A stretch of 8,169 nt of DNA from Sphingomonadales bacterium (GTDB lineage Bacteria > Pseudomonadota > Alphaproteobacteria > Sphingomonadales > Sphingomonadaceae), in the NCBI GenBank assembly GCA_020200935.1, contig JAIVHR010000032.1:1-8169 (forward strand), read 5' to 3'. Position numbers and translations under genes: made by a program. This document shows positions 1 to 6,272 of the stretch, piece by piece. Numbering within the stretch: the stretch's first letter is position 1; each line of letters begins with the position of its first letter. The notes under the pieces are model-generated. The model ran no database searches and was not told the DNA's origin. It saw nothing but the letters and a program-made list of their open reading frames with translations.

Positions 1-377
1 GGAATGTGTTCCGCCCCGACCAGCATGCCTTCGCCGCCTGCCCGTCGGATTCGATCGACTATGCGGTGATGGAAAAGGCCGCGCGCGTCGCCGTCGTGCC
101 GATCGATATGGGCTGGTCCGACGTCGGCAGCTGGGATGCGCTGCATGACATCGCCGCCAAGGATGGCGACGGCAACGCGCTGGCCGGCGATGTGCATGCG
201 ATCGATGCCGAAAACTGCCTGATCCGCGGCGAGGGCGTGACGGTGGCGGCGGTCGGCGTGTCGGACCTCATCGTCGTCGCGACCAGGGACGCGGTGCTGG
301 TGCTGCCGCGCGGCGACAGCCAGCGCGTCAAGGAGGCGGTCGAGCGGCTGAAGAAGCACGGGAGCGATTTGATATAA
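1..377 (+). CDS. Mannose-1-phosphate guanylyltransferase, C-terminal part (5' end outside window)
   Basis: The enzyme makes GDP-mannose from mannose-1-phosphate and GTP in the cytoplasm, a precursor of exopolysaccharide and other mannose- or fucose-derived glycans. The first complete codon begins at base 3 and reads through to TAA at 375-377, about 124 residues, so the N-terminal nucleotide-binding Rossmann part lies upstream. Visible family marks are SIDYAVMEKA followed by DMGWSDVGSWDAL, which belong to the sugar-phosphate side of the active site. Then comes the left-handed beta-helix type tail, with GDV, an N-C-L-I strand and a closing QRVKEAVERLK helix. It stops after that helix, so there is no fused cupin isomerase domain as in bifunctional ManC/AlgA proteins. 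The GTG at base 6 is internal and not the start. I give no gene symbol because the N-terminus is unseen. Confidence 0.9.
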   Translation, partial: NVFRPDQHAFAACPSDSIDYAVMEKAARVAVVPIDMGWSDVGSWDALHDIAAKDGDGNALAGDVHAIDAENCLIRGEGVTVAAVGVSDLIVVATRDAVLVLPRGDSQRVKEAVERLKKHGSDLI

Positions 378-414
378 CCGACCAACGCAGGCTCGGAGCA
401 ACCTCGAACCAGTA

Positions 415-606
415 AAATCCTCCCCAGCGCGAAGCGCGTCAGGGGAGGGGGACCATTTTCGTAGAAAATGGTGGAGGGGCATCGCGACCAAATATGGGCT
501 GGGCGCTTGGGCAGCGGCGGGGGCTCGCTCCGCTCGCGACCCCTCCACCACGCCCTTCGGGCGCGGTCCCCCTCCCCTGACGGCCTTCGGCCTGGGGAGG
601 ATCTTT
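415..606. repeat. Two-unit inverted, hairpin-forming intergenic repeat (REP/BIME-like)
   Basis: Two related units face each other: 415-479 on the + strand and 606-540 read on the - strand. Each starts AAA(G)ATCCTCCCCAG, continues to TCAGGGGAGGGGGACC, and ends GGTGGAGGGG. Each unit folds into two hairpins. The first has CCTCCCC/GGGGAGG arms enclosing an inner stem, GCGC-GAA-GCGC in the left unit and GGCC-GAA-GGCC in the right. The second is ACCATTTTC/GAAAATGGT in the left unit and CGCCC/GGGCG flanked by ACC/GGT in the right. A spacer of about 60 bases (480-539) separates the units. The element lies between convergent genes and its right edge touches the regulator's TAA stop, so it may also end transcription from both sides. 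No transposase is nearby. Confidence 0.85.
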
Positions 607-1660
607 AGTCCCCGGCAAACGCGAAAGGCGTGATCGCGTGTTCGCGGTCGCTGACGAGGATCGCCCGGCCGATCGGCGGTGCGCTGCGCTGGGGGCAGTT
701 CATCCGCGTGCATTGGCGGCAGCCGAGGCCGATCGGCGTCGCCTCGCCCTCGATGAGGTTCATCCCCTTGGCCATCGCCAGCGGCGTCGCGAGCTCGGCC
801 GACAGACCGAGCCCGACGACGAATTCGGCGGTCACCCCGCTCGGCGTGCGCGACAGCGGCCGCACCGCGCGCGCCAGGGTGAACCAGCGGCTGCCGTCCT
901 CGAGCTCGACGAGCTGGCGGTAAATGTCTCCGGGCCGATCGAAGGCGTGGTGGATATTCCACAGCGGGCAGCGGACATTGGCCTCGACGAGCGCCGCGCT
1001 GCTCGCCCCGGCATAGCGTTTCGAGCTGCGCCCGGCGCGGTCGATGCGGATCATGAAGAAGGGCAGCCCGCGCTCGCCGACCCGCTGCAGGGTCGTCAGC
1101 CGGTGCGCCACCTGCTCGAACCCCGCGCCGAAGCGCCGCTGCAGCAATTCGAGATCGTAGCCGCTCGTCTCGCAGGCCTTGAGGAAGCGGCTATAGGGCA
1201 TCATCAAAGCGGCGGCGAAATAGCTCGCCAGATGGCGGTGGTAGAAACGCTCCGACAGCCGATCGACGAAGCCGGCGCCGGCGATGAGCGCCTCGATCTC
1301 GGGTTTGGCCTCGATCTGGGCGAGTTGGAAGCCGACCTGGAAGGTGCGGCTCGCCTGATCGAGCATCTCGGAGAGCTGGAGCTGGCGGGCATGGAGATCG
1401 AGCCGCCGCAGCCGATCGGGCATCACGTCGGGGGGCAGGATGCGGATCGTCAGCTGGTGGCGCGCGCGCAGCCGCTCGGCGATCGCGCCGTAAAGATCGC
1501 CGGCGCCGAGCCGGAGCTCGTCGGCGAGCTCCTCGGCCTGGCCGTCGAGATCGGCATAATGGTTCTTCCAGCGCTCGATCTCGCGGCGCACCGGCGCCAT
1601 CGAATCATGGCTCCTCAGGCGCTTGATGCGATGTCCGGCGAAGAGTTTGGCGTCGGCCAT
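605..1660 (-). CDS. ScfR/RamB/PrpR-type short-chain acyl-CoA regulator lacking most of its HTH domain
   Basis: Family members are XRE-type regulators with an N-terminal helix-turn-helix, an IrrE-like middle and a DUF2083 C-terminal region. They control acetate, propionate and glyoxylate genes. This protein is 351 residues, whereas relatives are usually about 460-475 (from memory). It opens with the normal first HTH helix (KLFAGHRIKRLR, residues 5-16) and then jumps directly to APVRREIERWKNHYADLD (residues 22-39), which in relatives follows the HTH and linker. The rest looks intact: RHLASYFAAALMMPY (142-156), ELLQRRFGAGFEQVAHRLTTLQ (171-192), Cys231 in CPLW, and a cysteine cluster Cys314, Cys317, Cys322. 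In PrpR such cysteines hold an Fe-S cluster. The start at 1660 is chosen for its strong upstream GGGAGG and the family-like N-terminus; an in-frame ATG at 1702 lies in repeat DNA. It is divergent from aceA, the usual arrangement. It probably cannot bind DNA normally, so it may be a decaying gene. Confidence 0.85.
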   Translation of the reverse strand: MADAKLFAGHRIKRLRSHDSMAPVRREIERWKNHYADLDGQAEELADELRLGAGDLYGAIAERLRARHQLTIRILPPDVMPDRLRRLDLHARQLQLSEMLDQASRTFQVGFQLAQIEAKPEIEALIAGAGFVDRLSERFYHRHLASYFAAALMMPYSRFLKACETSGYDLELLQRRFGAGFEQVAHRLTTLQRVGERGLPFFMIRIDRAGRSSKRYAGASSAALVEANVRCPLWNIHHAFDRPGDIYRQLVELEDGSRWFTLARAVRPLSRTPSGVTAEFVVGLGLSAELATPLAMAKGMNLIEGEATPIGLGCRQCTRMNCPQRSAPPIGRAILVSDREHAITPFAFAGD

Positions 1661-1664
1661 GTAT

Positions 1665-1670
1665 CCTCCC
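1665..1670 (-). promoter_or_regulatory. Ribosome binding site of the regulator gene
   Basis: On the - strand GGGAGG ends four bases before the ATG at 1660-1658. It fixes the start at 1660 rather than the longer reading from 1702. Its first G is also the outermost base of the adjacent palindromic repeat. Confidence 0.7.
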
Positions 1671-1758
1671 GTCATCCCGGCGCCCGCCGGGATCGCCTGC
1701 AAACCGGCGGAACCGTTGTGCGAAGCGGCCTGAGATCGCGGCTTTCGCCGGGATGACG
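1670..1758. repeat. Palindromic repeat pair in the divergent promoter region
   Basis: A perfect 13-base inverted repeat, CGTCATCCCGGCG at 1670-1682 and its complement at 1746-1758, bounds an 89-base segment. The left end contains its own hairpin, ATCCCGGCG-CC-CGCCGGGAT (1674-1693). The right end, read on the - strand, is CGTCATCCCGGCGAAAGCCG (1758-1739), which makes a smaller hairpin with a GAAA-type loop. This is the form of short palindromic repeats scattered between genes in sphingomonads (recognised from memory). It abuts the regulator's ribosome binding site, so it lies inside or directly upstream of that gene's transcript. Confidence 0.75.
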
Positions 1759-1760
1759 AG

Positions 1761-1790
1761 GCTTGTCAAGATCTTTACAACATTACAAGC
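1761..1790. promoter_or_regulatory. Candidate operator/promoter region between regulator and aceA
   Basis: A six-base inverted repeat, GCTTGT at 1761-1766 and ACAAGC at 1785-1790, encloses an A/T-rich core that stands out in a very G/C-rich window. Inside it TTACAA occurs twice in direct orientation (1775-1780 and 1783-1788). Members of the RamB/PrpR family recognise TTTGCAAA-like sites, and TTTACAA resembles half of such a site. The position between the two divergent genes suits an operator, but no exact consensus site or clear -35/-10 pair is present, so this is a suggestion only. Confidence 0.3.
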
Positions 1791-1832
1791 CTAACCTCCA
1801 TTCTGCGCACAGCCTGACCCCTTTCCCGGCGC

Positions 1833-1870
1833 TATTCCGTACCTCGCAAGCTGGCCAGCGCGTAGGAATA
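1833..1870. promoter_or_regulatory. Imperfect dyad in the region upstream of aceA
   Basis: TATTCC (1833-1838) is mirrored by GGAATA (1865-1870). Between them TAC pairs with GTA, CGC with GCG, and a perfect ten-base palindrome GCTGGCCAGC occupies 1850-1859. Together these make one long interrupted dyad 76 bases before the aceA start. It could be a protein-binding site or a hairpin in the aceA leader. I recognise no known regulator site. Confidence 0.3.
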
Positions 1871-1930
1871 AGGCGTAAAGGCGGGGCGATGGCCCATAAA
1901 GTCACTCCGCTGCACGCCCCCCGCGCCTGT

Positions 1931-1936
1931 AAAGGA
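1931..1936 (+). promoter_or_regulatory. Ribosome binding site of aceA
   Basis: AAAGGA ends nine bases before ATG 1946. It supports that start over two in-frame upstream ATGs: 1763, which overlaps the putative operator, and 1889, which would add 19 residues (MAHKVTPLH...) unlike the family N-terminus. Confidence 0.6.
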
Positions 1937-1945
1937 TTGACCGAC

Positions 1946-3226
1946 ATGACCAGCTTCACCGATCTCGTCCCCGCTCCGACCGGCCGTTTCGACGGCATCG
2001 AGCGGCCCTATTCGCCCGAGGACGTCGCCAGGCTCCGCGGATCGGTGGGGATCGAATATACCCTCGCCCGGCGCGGCGCGACGCGGCTCTGGGAGCTGCT
2101 CAACAACGAGGATTACGTCAACGCGCTCGGCGCGATGAGCGGCAACCAGGCGATGCAGCAGGTCCGTGCGGGCCTGAAGGCGATCTATTTGTCGGGCTGG
2201 CAGGTCGCCGCCGATGCCAACACCGCCGGCGCGATGTATCCCGATCAATCGCTCTATCCGGCCAATGCCGGCCCCGAGCTGGCGCGCAAGATCAACAATG
2301 CGCTCCAGCGCGCCGACCAGATCGAGCATAGCGAGGGTGGCGCGAGCCGCGACTGGTTCGCGCCGATCGTCGCCGATGCCGAGGCGGGCTTCGGCGGGCC
2401 GCTGAACTGCTTCGAAATCATGAAGGCCTATATCGCGGCCGGCGCCGCGGGCGTCCATTATGAGGACCAGCTGGCGAGCGAGAAGAAATGCGGCCATCTC
2501 GGCGGCAAGGTGCTGATCCCGACCCAGGCGCATATCCGCAATCTCAACGCCGCGCGCCTCGCCGCCGACGTTTGCGGCGTGCCGACCTTGGTCATCGCCC
2601 GCACCGACGCCGAGAGCGCGAGGCTCATCACCTCGGATGTCGACGAGCGCGATCACGAATATCTGACCGGCGAGCGGACACCCGAGGGCTTCTACCGCCT
2701 CGAGGAGGGCACCGGCGTCGATCATTGCATCAAGCGCGGCCTCGCCTTCGCGCCGCATGCCGATCTCCTCTGGTGGGAAACCTCGCGGCCCAACATGGAC
2801 GATGCGCGGCGCTTCGCCGAGGCGATCAGGAAAGAATATCCGGACAAGCTGCTGGCCTATAACTGTAGCCCGAGCTTCAACTGGGAGGCCAATCTCGACA
2901 GCGACGATATCGCCCGCTTCCAGCGCGAGATCGGCGCGATGGGATACAAGTTCCAGTTCGTCACGCTGGCCGGCTTCCACCAGCTCAATCACGGCATGTT
3001 CGAGCTCGCGCGCGGCTACCGGGATCGCGGCATGGCGGCCTATAGCGAGCTCCAGCAGGCCGAATTCGCCAGCGAGCGGGACGGCTACACCGCGACCCGC
3101 CACCAGCGCGAGGTCGGCACAGGCTATTTCGATCTCGTCGCCAATGCGGTCGCCGGCGGCGCGAGCTCGACCACCGCGCTCGCCGAATCCACCGAAGCGG
3201 ACCAGTTCGTCGAGGCCGCCGAATGA
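1946..3226 (+). CDS. aceA: Isocitrate lyase
   Basis: Isocitrate lyase splits isocitrate into glyoxylate and succinate in the cytoplasm. It is the first step of the glyoxylate shunt and allows growth on acetate or fatty acids. The protein is 426 residues, normal for the short bacterial form (E. coli 434), and appears complete. Visible motifs are substrate-binding SGWQ (83-86), the metal-site region [10 protein letters not shown] (142-151), HYEDQ (171-175), the catalytic loop signature KKCGH with nucleophile Cys182 (180-184), WWETSRP (276-282) and the NCSPSFNW block (306-313). All key residues are present. The gene is transcribed away from the ScfR-type regulator, which in related bacteria controls it, and is followed ten bases after the stop by an intrinsic terminator. 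No malate synthase gene lies in the window. Confidence 0.97.
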   Translation: MTSFTDLVPAPTGRFDGIERPYSPEDVARLRGSVGIEYTLARRGATRLWELLNNEDYVNALGAMSGNQAMQQVRAGLKAIYLSGWQVAADANTAGAMYPDQSLYPANAGPELARKINNALQRADQIEHSEGGASRDWFAPIVADAEAGFGGPLNCFEIMKAYIAAGAAGVHYEDQLASEKKCGHLGGKVLIPTQAHIRNLNAARLAADVCGVPTLVIARTDAESARLITSDVDERDHEYLTGERTPEGFYRLEEGTGVDHCIKRGLAFAPHADLLWWETSRPNMDDARRFAEAIRKEYPDKLLAYNCSPSFNWEANLDSDDIARFQREIGAMGYKFQFVTLAGFHQLNHGMFELARGYRDRGMAAYSELQQAEFASERDGYTATRHQREVGTGYFDLVANAVAGGASSTTALAESTEADQFVEAAE

Positions 3227-3235
3227 GTTGACTGG

Positions 3236-3264
3236 CGGGGGCAGGGGCCCCCGTCCTTTTTATT
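3236..3264 (+). terminator. Rho-independent terminator of aceA
   Basis: A seven-base-pair stem CGGGGGC/GCCCCCG (3236-3242 and 3247-3253) with loop AGGG is followed by a T-rich run containing five T (3257-3261). It begins ten bases after the aceA stop codon and marks aceA as a single-gene transcript. Confidence 0.85.
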
Positions 3265-3295
3265 GCGCGCCGCAAAGGCGCATGAAAGCGACGGG

Positions 3296-3390
3296 GGTCC
3301 CTGCCCCAAGGGACCGGAAACAAGTTTTCCTGGGGAGGAAACGGGTGCCCGTCCGGAGAAATCCGGGCGGGCATTTCCATTCGAAATGGA
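3296..3390 (+). promoter_or_regulatory. Cluster of hairpins upstream of the Excalibur gene (possible structured RNA leader)
   Basis: Several stems follow one another. GGTCCC/GGGACC is at 3296-3301 and 3310-3315. GGAAA/TTTCC is at 3316-3320 and 3326-3330. An 11-base-pair stem with one G-T wobble and a GAAA tetraloop lies at 3347-3372. TCCATT/AATGGA lies at 3376-3381 and 3385-3390. TTTCC at 3326-3330 could instead pair with a second GGAAA at 3337-3341, so two alternative folds exclude one another. A further small stem GCGCC/GGCGC (3267-3281) lies just after the aceA terminator. No known riboswitch is recognised, and transcription of this stretch is unproven. Confidence 0.35.
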
Positions 3391-3436
3391 GGCGATATCG
3401 GTCCGATTCGCTCGCCGCCCGGCTATCCCGTACTCT

Positions 3437-3456
3437 GAATCCCGTTTTCGGGATTC
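3437..3456 (+). promoter_or_regulatory. Perfect hairpin just upstream of the Excalibur gene RBS
   Basis: GAATCCCG (3437-3444), a TTTT loop and CGGGATTC (3449-3456) form a perfect eight-base-pair stem. It ends eight bases before the GGGGGA ribosome binding site (3464-3469) of the gene starting at 3477. No T-run follows on either strand, so it is not a typical terminator. It could affect translation or stabilise the transcript. Confidence 0.45.
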
Positions 3457-3476
3457 GGAAAGCGGGGGAACAGGCC

Positions 3477-3752
3477 ATGTCGATCACGATCATCGTCGCC
3501 GCGATGATGCTCCATCCGGGCGGCCTCGCCGCCGACGGCTGCCACTATAACCGTCGAACCGGCGTCCGCCATTGCCACCGCGCCCAATCCTCGTCCTCGA
3601 GCGGCGGCCCGGCGCGCGGCGGACGCCTCTCCAACGGCGCCTTCGTCAACTGCACCGCCGCCCGCAATGCCGGCGCCGCGCCGGTCTATCGCGGCGATCG
3701 GGGCTACGGCTCGCATCTTGACCGCGACAATGACGGCATAGGCTGCGAATAG
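3477..3752 (+). CDS. Small exported protein with CH-rich motif and Excalibur calcium-binding domain
   Basis: The 91-residue protein begins with a hydrophobic stretch (residues 2-19, ending GGLAAD) that looks like a short signal peptide, though it lacks the usual early Lys/Arg. Next comes GCHYNRRTGVRHCHR (21-35), a Cys/His-rich motif often seen in front of Excalibur domains, then a Ser/Gly linker. The C-terminal Excalibur domain runs from FVNC (56-59) to the end and finishes with the calcium-loop signature DRDNDGIGCE (82-91). Cys59 and Cys90 are the expected disulfide pair. The domain occurs in extracellular or periplasmic proteins, sometimes beside nucleases. No enzyme domain is present here, so the role is unknown beyond probable calcium binding outside the cytoplasm. 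GGGGGA at 3464-3469 supports the ATG at 3477. It appears to be a single-gene unit. Confidence 0.85.
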   Translation: MSITIIVAAMMLHPGGLAADGCHYNRRTGVRHCHRAQSSSSSGGPARGGRLSNGAFVNCTAARNAGAAPVYRGDRGYGSHLDRDNDGIGCE

Positions 3753-3854
3753 CCGCCGCGACGACGGTCGATCCGCGTCGCCGATTCGGGTTTGCCGTCT
3801 TCGGCCCAATCGTTCACAAGCGCCGTCCGGGGGATGGGTTGGTGAACGAGAGGC

Positions 3855-5813
3855 ATGGGAAAATACTTGAAATTCATGGCCGAAGGCGGCCGGATGGGCG
3901 AACGCATCCGGGCGCGCGACTGGTCGGACACGCCCTTCGGCCCGCCCGCCGACTGGCCGCAATCGCTGCGCTCGACGCTCAGCACCTGCCTGCGCTCCTC
4001 GATCCCGACGGCGATCTATTGGGGCGAGGAGCTGCGGCTCCTTTATAACGACGCCTGGGCGCCGATCCCCGGCCCCCGGCACCCCGGCGCGCTCGGCGCT
4101 CCGGCGCGCGAAATCTGGCCCGATATCTGGGAGGTCCTCGGACCGCAGCTTGCGCACGTGCGGGAAACGCGCGAGGGGCTGGCGGTCAACGAGCAGATGC
4201 TGCCGATGCAGCGTTACGGTGCCCCCGAGGAAACCTATTGGGACTATAGCCTGACCCCGATCGTCGGCGAGGACGGGCTCGTGGTCGGCATCCTCAACCA
4301 GGGCCAGGAAGTCACCAACCGCGTCTTCCAGCGCCGCCGCGAGCAATTGCTGCTCGATCTCGACAGCATGCTCCGGGTCGCCGACCATGCCGGCAAGGCG
4401 ATGCAACAGGCGGTCGAACGGCTGGCGCCGCAGCTGCCGGCCGAACGGGTCGGCTATGGCGTGATCGACGACGCGGTCGAGACGATCACCGTCGAGGCCT
4501 GCTGGACCGACGGCACGTTGGCCGACGTTACCGGCAGCCACCCGGTGGCGATCTTCGGCGAAGCGCTGCACCGGTCGCTGCGCGAAGGCGAGGTGATCAG
4601 CGTCTTCGATTGCGCGGAGGACGAACGGATAACCGGCGAGCCGGGATTGCGCGACCGCTATCGCGCGATGGGGCTGCGTTCGGGCCTCGTCGTGCCGCTG
4701 ATCCGCGACGGCAGATACAGCGCGGCAATGTTCGCCCACAGTGCGGAGCCGCACCGCTGGACCGACAATCAGGTCGCCCTGTTGCAGACCGTCGGCGAGC
4801 GGATCTGGCAGGCCGCCGCCCGCATCCGCACCGAGGCACGGCTGCGCGAGAGCGAGCGCCACCACCGGCTGATCGTCGAAACGGCGCAGGACATCGTCTT
4901 TTCGACCGACCTCGAACAGATCGTCACCGCCTGCAACCCGGCCGCCGGGGCGGCGCTCTGCCTGCCGCACGAGGAGATCGTCGGGCGGGCGGTCGTCGAA
5001 TTCCTCGACCCCGCCGATCTCGATTATGCCGCGGGCATGCTGCGCCAGAAGATCGACGACGGCGGCACCACGCGCTACGAGATCACCGTGATCAGCGCCG
5101 GCGGCGAGCGCATGCGCTGGGAGATCAATTCGACCCTCGCCTACGATCTCGAAGGCCAGGTAATCGGCATCCACGCGATCGCCCGCGACATGACCGAGCG
5201 CCACGCCTTCGACCAGCGCCAGAAGCTGCTGATCAACGAACTCAACCACCGGGTGAAAAACACGCTGGCGCTCGTCCAGAGCCTCGCCATGCAGAGCTTC
5301 AAGCCGGGGGTCGATCCCGACGCGGCGCGCGAAATATTCCAGACCCGACTCGGCGCGCTTGCCGCCGCGCATGACCTGCTGACCCGCGAGCACTGGGAGG
5401 GGGCGACGCTCGGCGAACTGATCGCGGCGGCGACCGACAACCATATCGGCGACGACGGACAGATCGAGGCGACCGGCCCGGCGCTGCGAATCGCGCCGCG
5501 CGCCGCGGTGTCGCTGGCGATGGCGCTGCATGAATTATGCACCAATGCGGCCAAATATGGTGCGCTCTCCGGCGCCGAGGGGCGGATCAGCATCGCCTGG
5601 CAGGTCGAGGACGGGATGCTGCGCCTCGGCTGGCGCGAACAGGGCGGCCCCGAAGTTTCCCAACCCGACAGCCGCGGCTTCGGATTGGGGATGATCGAGC
5701 GCGCGCTGGCGAGCGATCTCGCCGGCGAGGTGGTGATGGATTTCGACCCCGCCGGCCTGCGCTGCCACATCGAAGCGCCGCTCGACGCGATTGCCCCGGA
5801 GACCAAATCATGA
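3855..5813 (+). CDS. HWE-family sensor histidine kinase (PAS-GAF-PAS-HWE)
   Basis: The 652-residue cytoplasmic kinase has no membrane segment. An N-terminal PAS-like sensor (about 22-155) carries DWSDTPFGP and YWGEELRLLYNDAW. A GAF domain (about 165-320) and a second PAS domain (about 333-450, ending IHAIARDMTERH) follow. The HWE dimerisation domain has phospho-acceptor His465 in LNHRVKNTLALVQS and the naming Trp514-Glu515 in REHWEGATL. The ATP-binding domain shows HELCTNAAKYGAL (559-571, Asn564) and GFGLGMIERAL (608-618). All catalytic marks are present. The stop overlaps the next gene's start by four bases, so the response regulator there is its likely partner. The signal is unknown; proteins of this architecture include light, redox and general-stress sensors, but no LOV NCRF-type cysteine motif is visible. 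The start is uncertain: GAGAGG lies only one base before 3855, whereas an in-frame ATG at 3894 (MGERIRARDW) has GAAGG seven bases upstream. Confidence 0.93.
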   Translation: MGKYLKFMAEGGRMGERIRARDWSDTPFGPPADWPQSLRSTLSTCLRSSIPTAIYWGEELRLLYNDAWAPIPGPRHPGALGAPAREIWPDIWEVLGPQLAHVRETREGLAVNEQMLPMQRYGAPEETYWDYSLTPIVGEDGLVVGILNQGQEVTNRVFQRRREQLLLDLDSMLRVADHAGKAMQQAVERLAPQLPAERVGYGVIDDAVETITVEACWTDGTLADVTGSHPVAIFGEALHRSLREGEVISVFDCAEDERITGEPGLRDRYRAMGLRSGLVVPLIRDGRYSAAMFAHSAEPHRWTDNQVALLQTVGERIWQAAARIRTEARLRESERHHRLIVETAQDIVFSTDLEQIVTACNPAAGAALCLPHEEIVGRAVVEFLDPADLDYAAGMLRQKIDDGGTTRYEITVISAGGERMRWEINSTLAYDLEGQVIGIHAIARDMTERHAFDQRQKLLINELNHRVKNTLALVQSLAMQSFKPGVDPDAAREIFQTRLGALAAAHDLLTREHWEGATLGELIAAATDNHIGDDGQIEATGPALRIAPRAAVSLAMALHELCTNAAKYGALSGAEGRISIAWQVEDGMLRLGWREQGGPEVSQPDSRGFGLGMIERALASDLAGEVVMDFDPAGLRCHIEAPLDAIAPETKS

Positions 5814-6172
5814 GCGATCCGCCTGTCGGCCGCCGGGTGCTGATTGTCGAGGACGAGTCGCTGATCGCGATGACCGCCGAGGACATGCTGGAAAATGTCG
5901 GCTGGCGGCCCGTCGGCGTCGCCACCTCCTGCCGGTCGGCGCTGGCGGCCGTCGCCAAGGGCGGATTCGATATCGCGATGATCGACATCAATCTGCGCGG
6001 CGAGGATAGCGGCCCCGTCGCCGATGCGCTCGCCCAGGCCGGCATCCCCTTCATCTTCACGACCGGCTACGGCAAGGCGCGGGTCCCCGAGCGGCATCGC
6101 GAGGCCGGGATCATCGCCAAGCCCTATGACGCGCGCTCGCTCGACGCCGCGCTCCAGGCGGCGGCGCGATAG
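5810..6172 (+). CDS. Single-domain response regulator, partner of the HWE kinase
   Basis: At 120 residues this is a receiver domain alone, with no DNA-binding or enzymatic output. The acidic pocket is Glu14-Asp15 (LIVEDE), the phospho-acceptor is Asp59 in MIDINLRG, the switch Thr is in the PFIFTTGYG segment (80-88), and the conserved Lys is Lys104 in AKPYD. PFIFTTGYG closely matches the alphaproteobacterial 'FAT GUY' receivers that accompany HWE and HisKA_2 kinases, some of which feed the general stress response, with Thr in place of the Ala of FAT. The ATG overlaps the kinase stop (ATGA), which implies translational coupling. Output is probably by protein-protein contact or as a phosphate relay or sink. 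No phyR, nepR or ecfG gene is nearby to confirm a stress-response role. Confidence 0.93.
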   Translation: MSDPPVGRRVLIVEDESLIAMTAEDMLENVGWRPVGVATSCRSALAAVAKGGFDIAMIDINLRGEDSGPVADALAQAGIPFIFTTGYGKARVPERHREAGIIAKPYDARSLDAALQAAAR

Positions 6173-6272
6173 ACGCGGCTCCGGCGCCGTCGGTGGCGCA
6201 GGATTGCCGCCTGTGCCGATGGACAAGGCGGCTCGAATCGGCAATCTGGACGCCGAACGGTCGACAGGGGGA

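Noticed and set aside
480..539. A small gene or RNA inside the spacer of the inverted repeat
   Set aside because: It is only 60 bases, with no start plus ribosome site and no fold beyond a short GCTCGC-type repeat.
638..1756. Open frame of 372 codons on the + strand opposite the regulator
   Set aside because: It is a shadow of the regulator, with low-complexity composition and no ribosome site. It could not supply the missing HTH.
1763..1945. Extended N-terminus or leader peptide for aceA
   Set aside because: The 61 extra residues overlap the putative promoter and do not resemble the family. A good ribosome site precedes ATG 1946.
1832..3103. Open frame of 423 codons on the - strand opposite aceA
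   Set aside because: It is antisense to a clear isocitrate lyase and has no recognisable domain.
3753..3854. EcfG-type general stress promoter (GGAAC with GTT 16-17 bases on) before the kinase
   Set aside because: No such pair is present in this gap or in the other intergenic regions I read.
3423..5531. A very long open frame (702 codons) on the - strand opposite the kinase and Excalibur genes
   Set aside because: It lies antisense to two well-recognised genes and its protein is rich in Arg/Asp/Ala with no family motif. Long antisense frames are common in G/C-rich DNA because stop codons are rare.
5141..6244. Open frame of 367 codons on the - strand opposite the kinase and response regulator
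   Set aside because: It is antisense to strongly supported genes, with biased composition and no motif.
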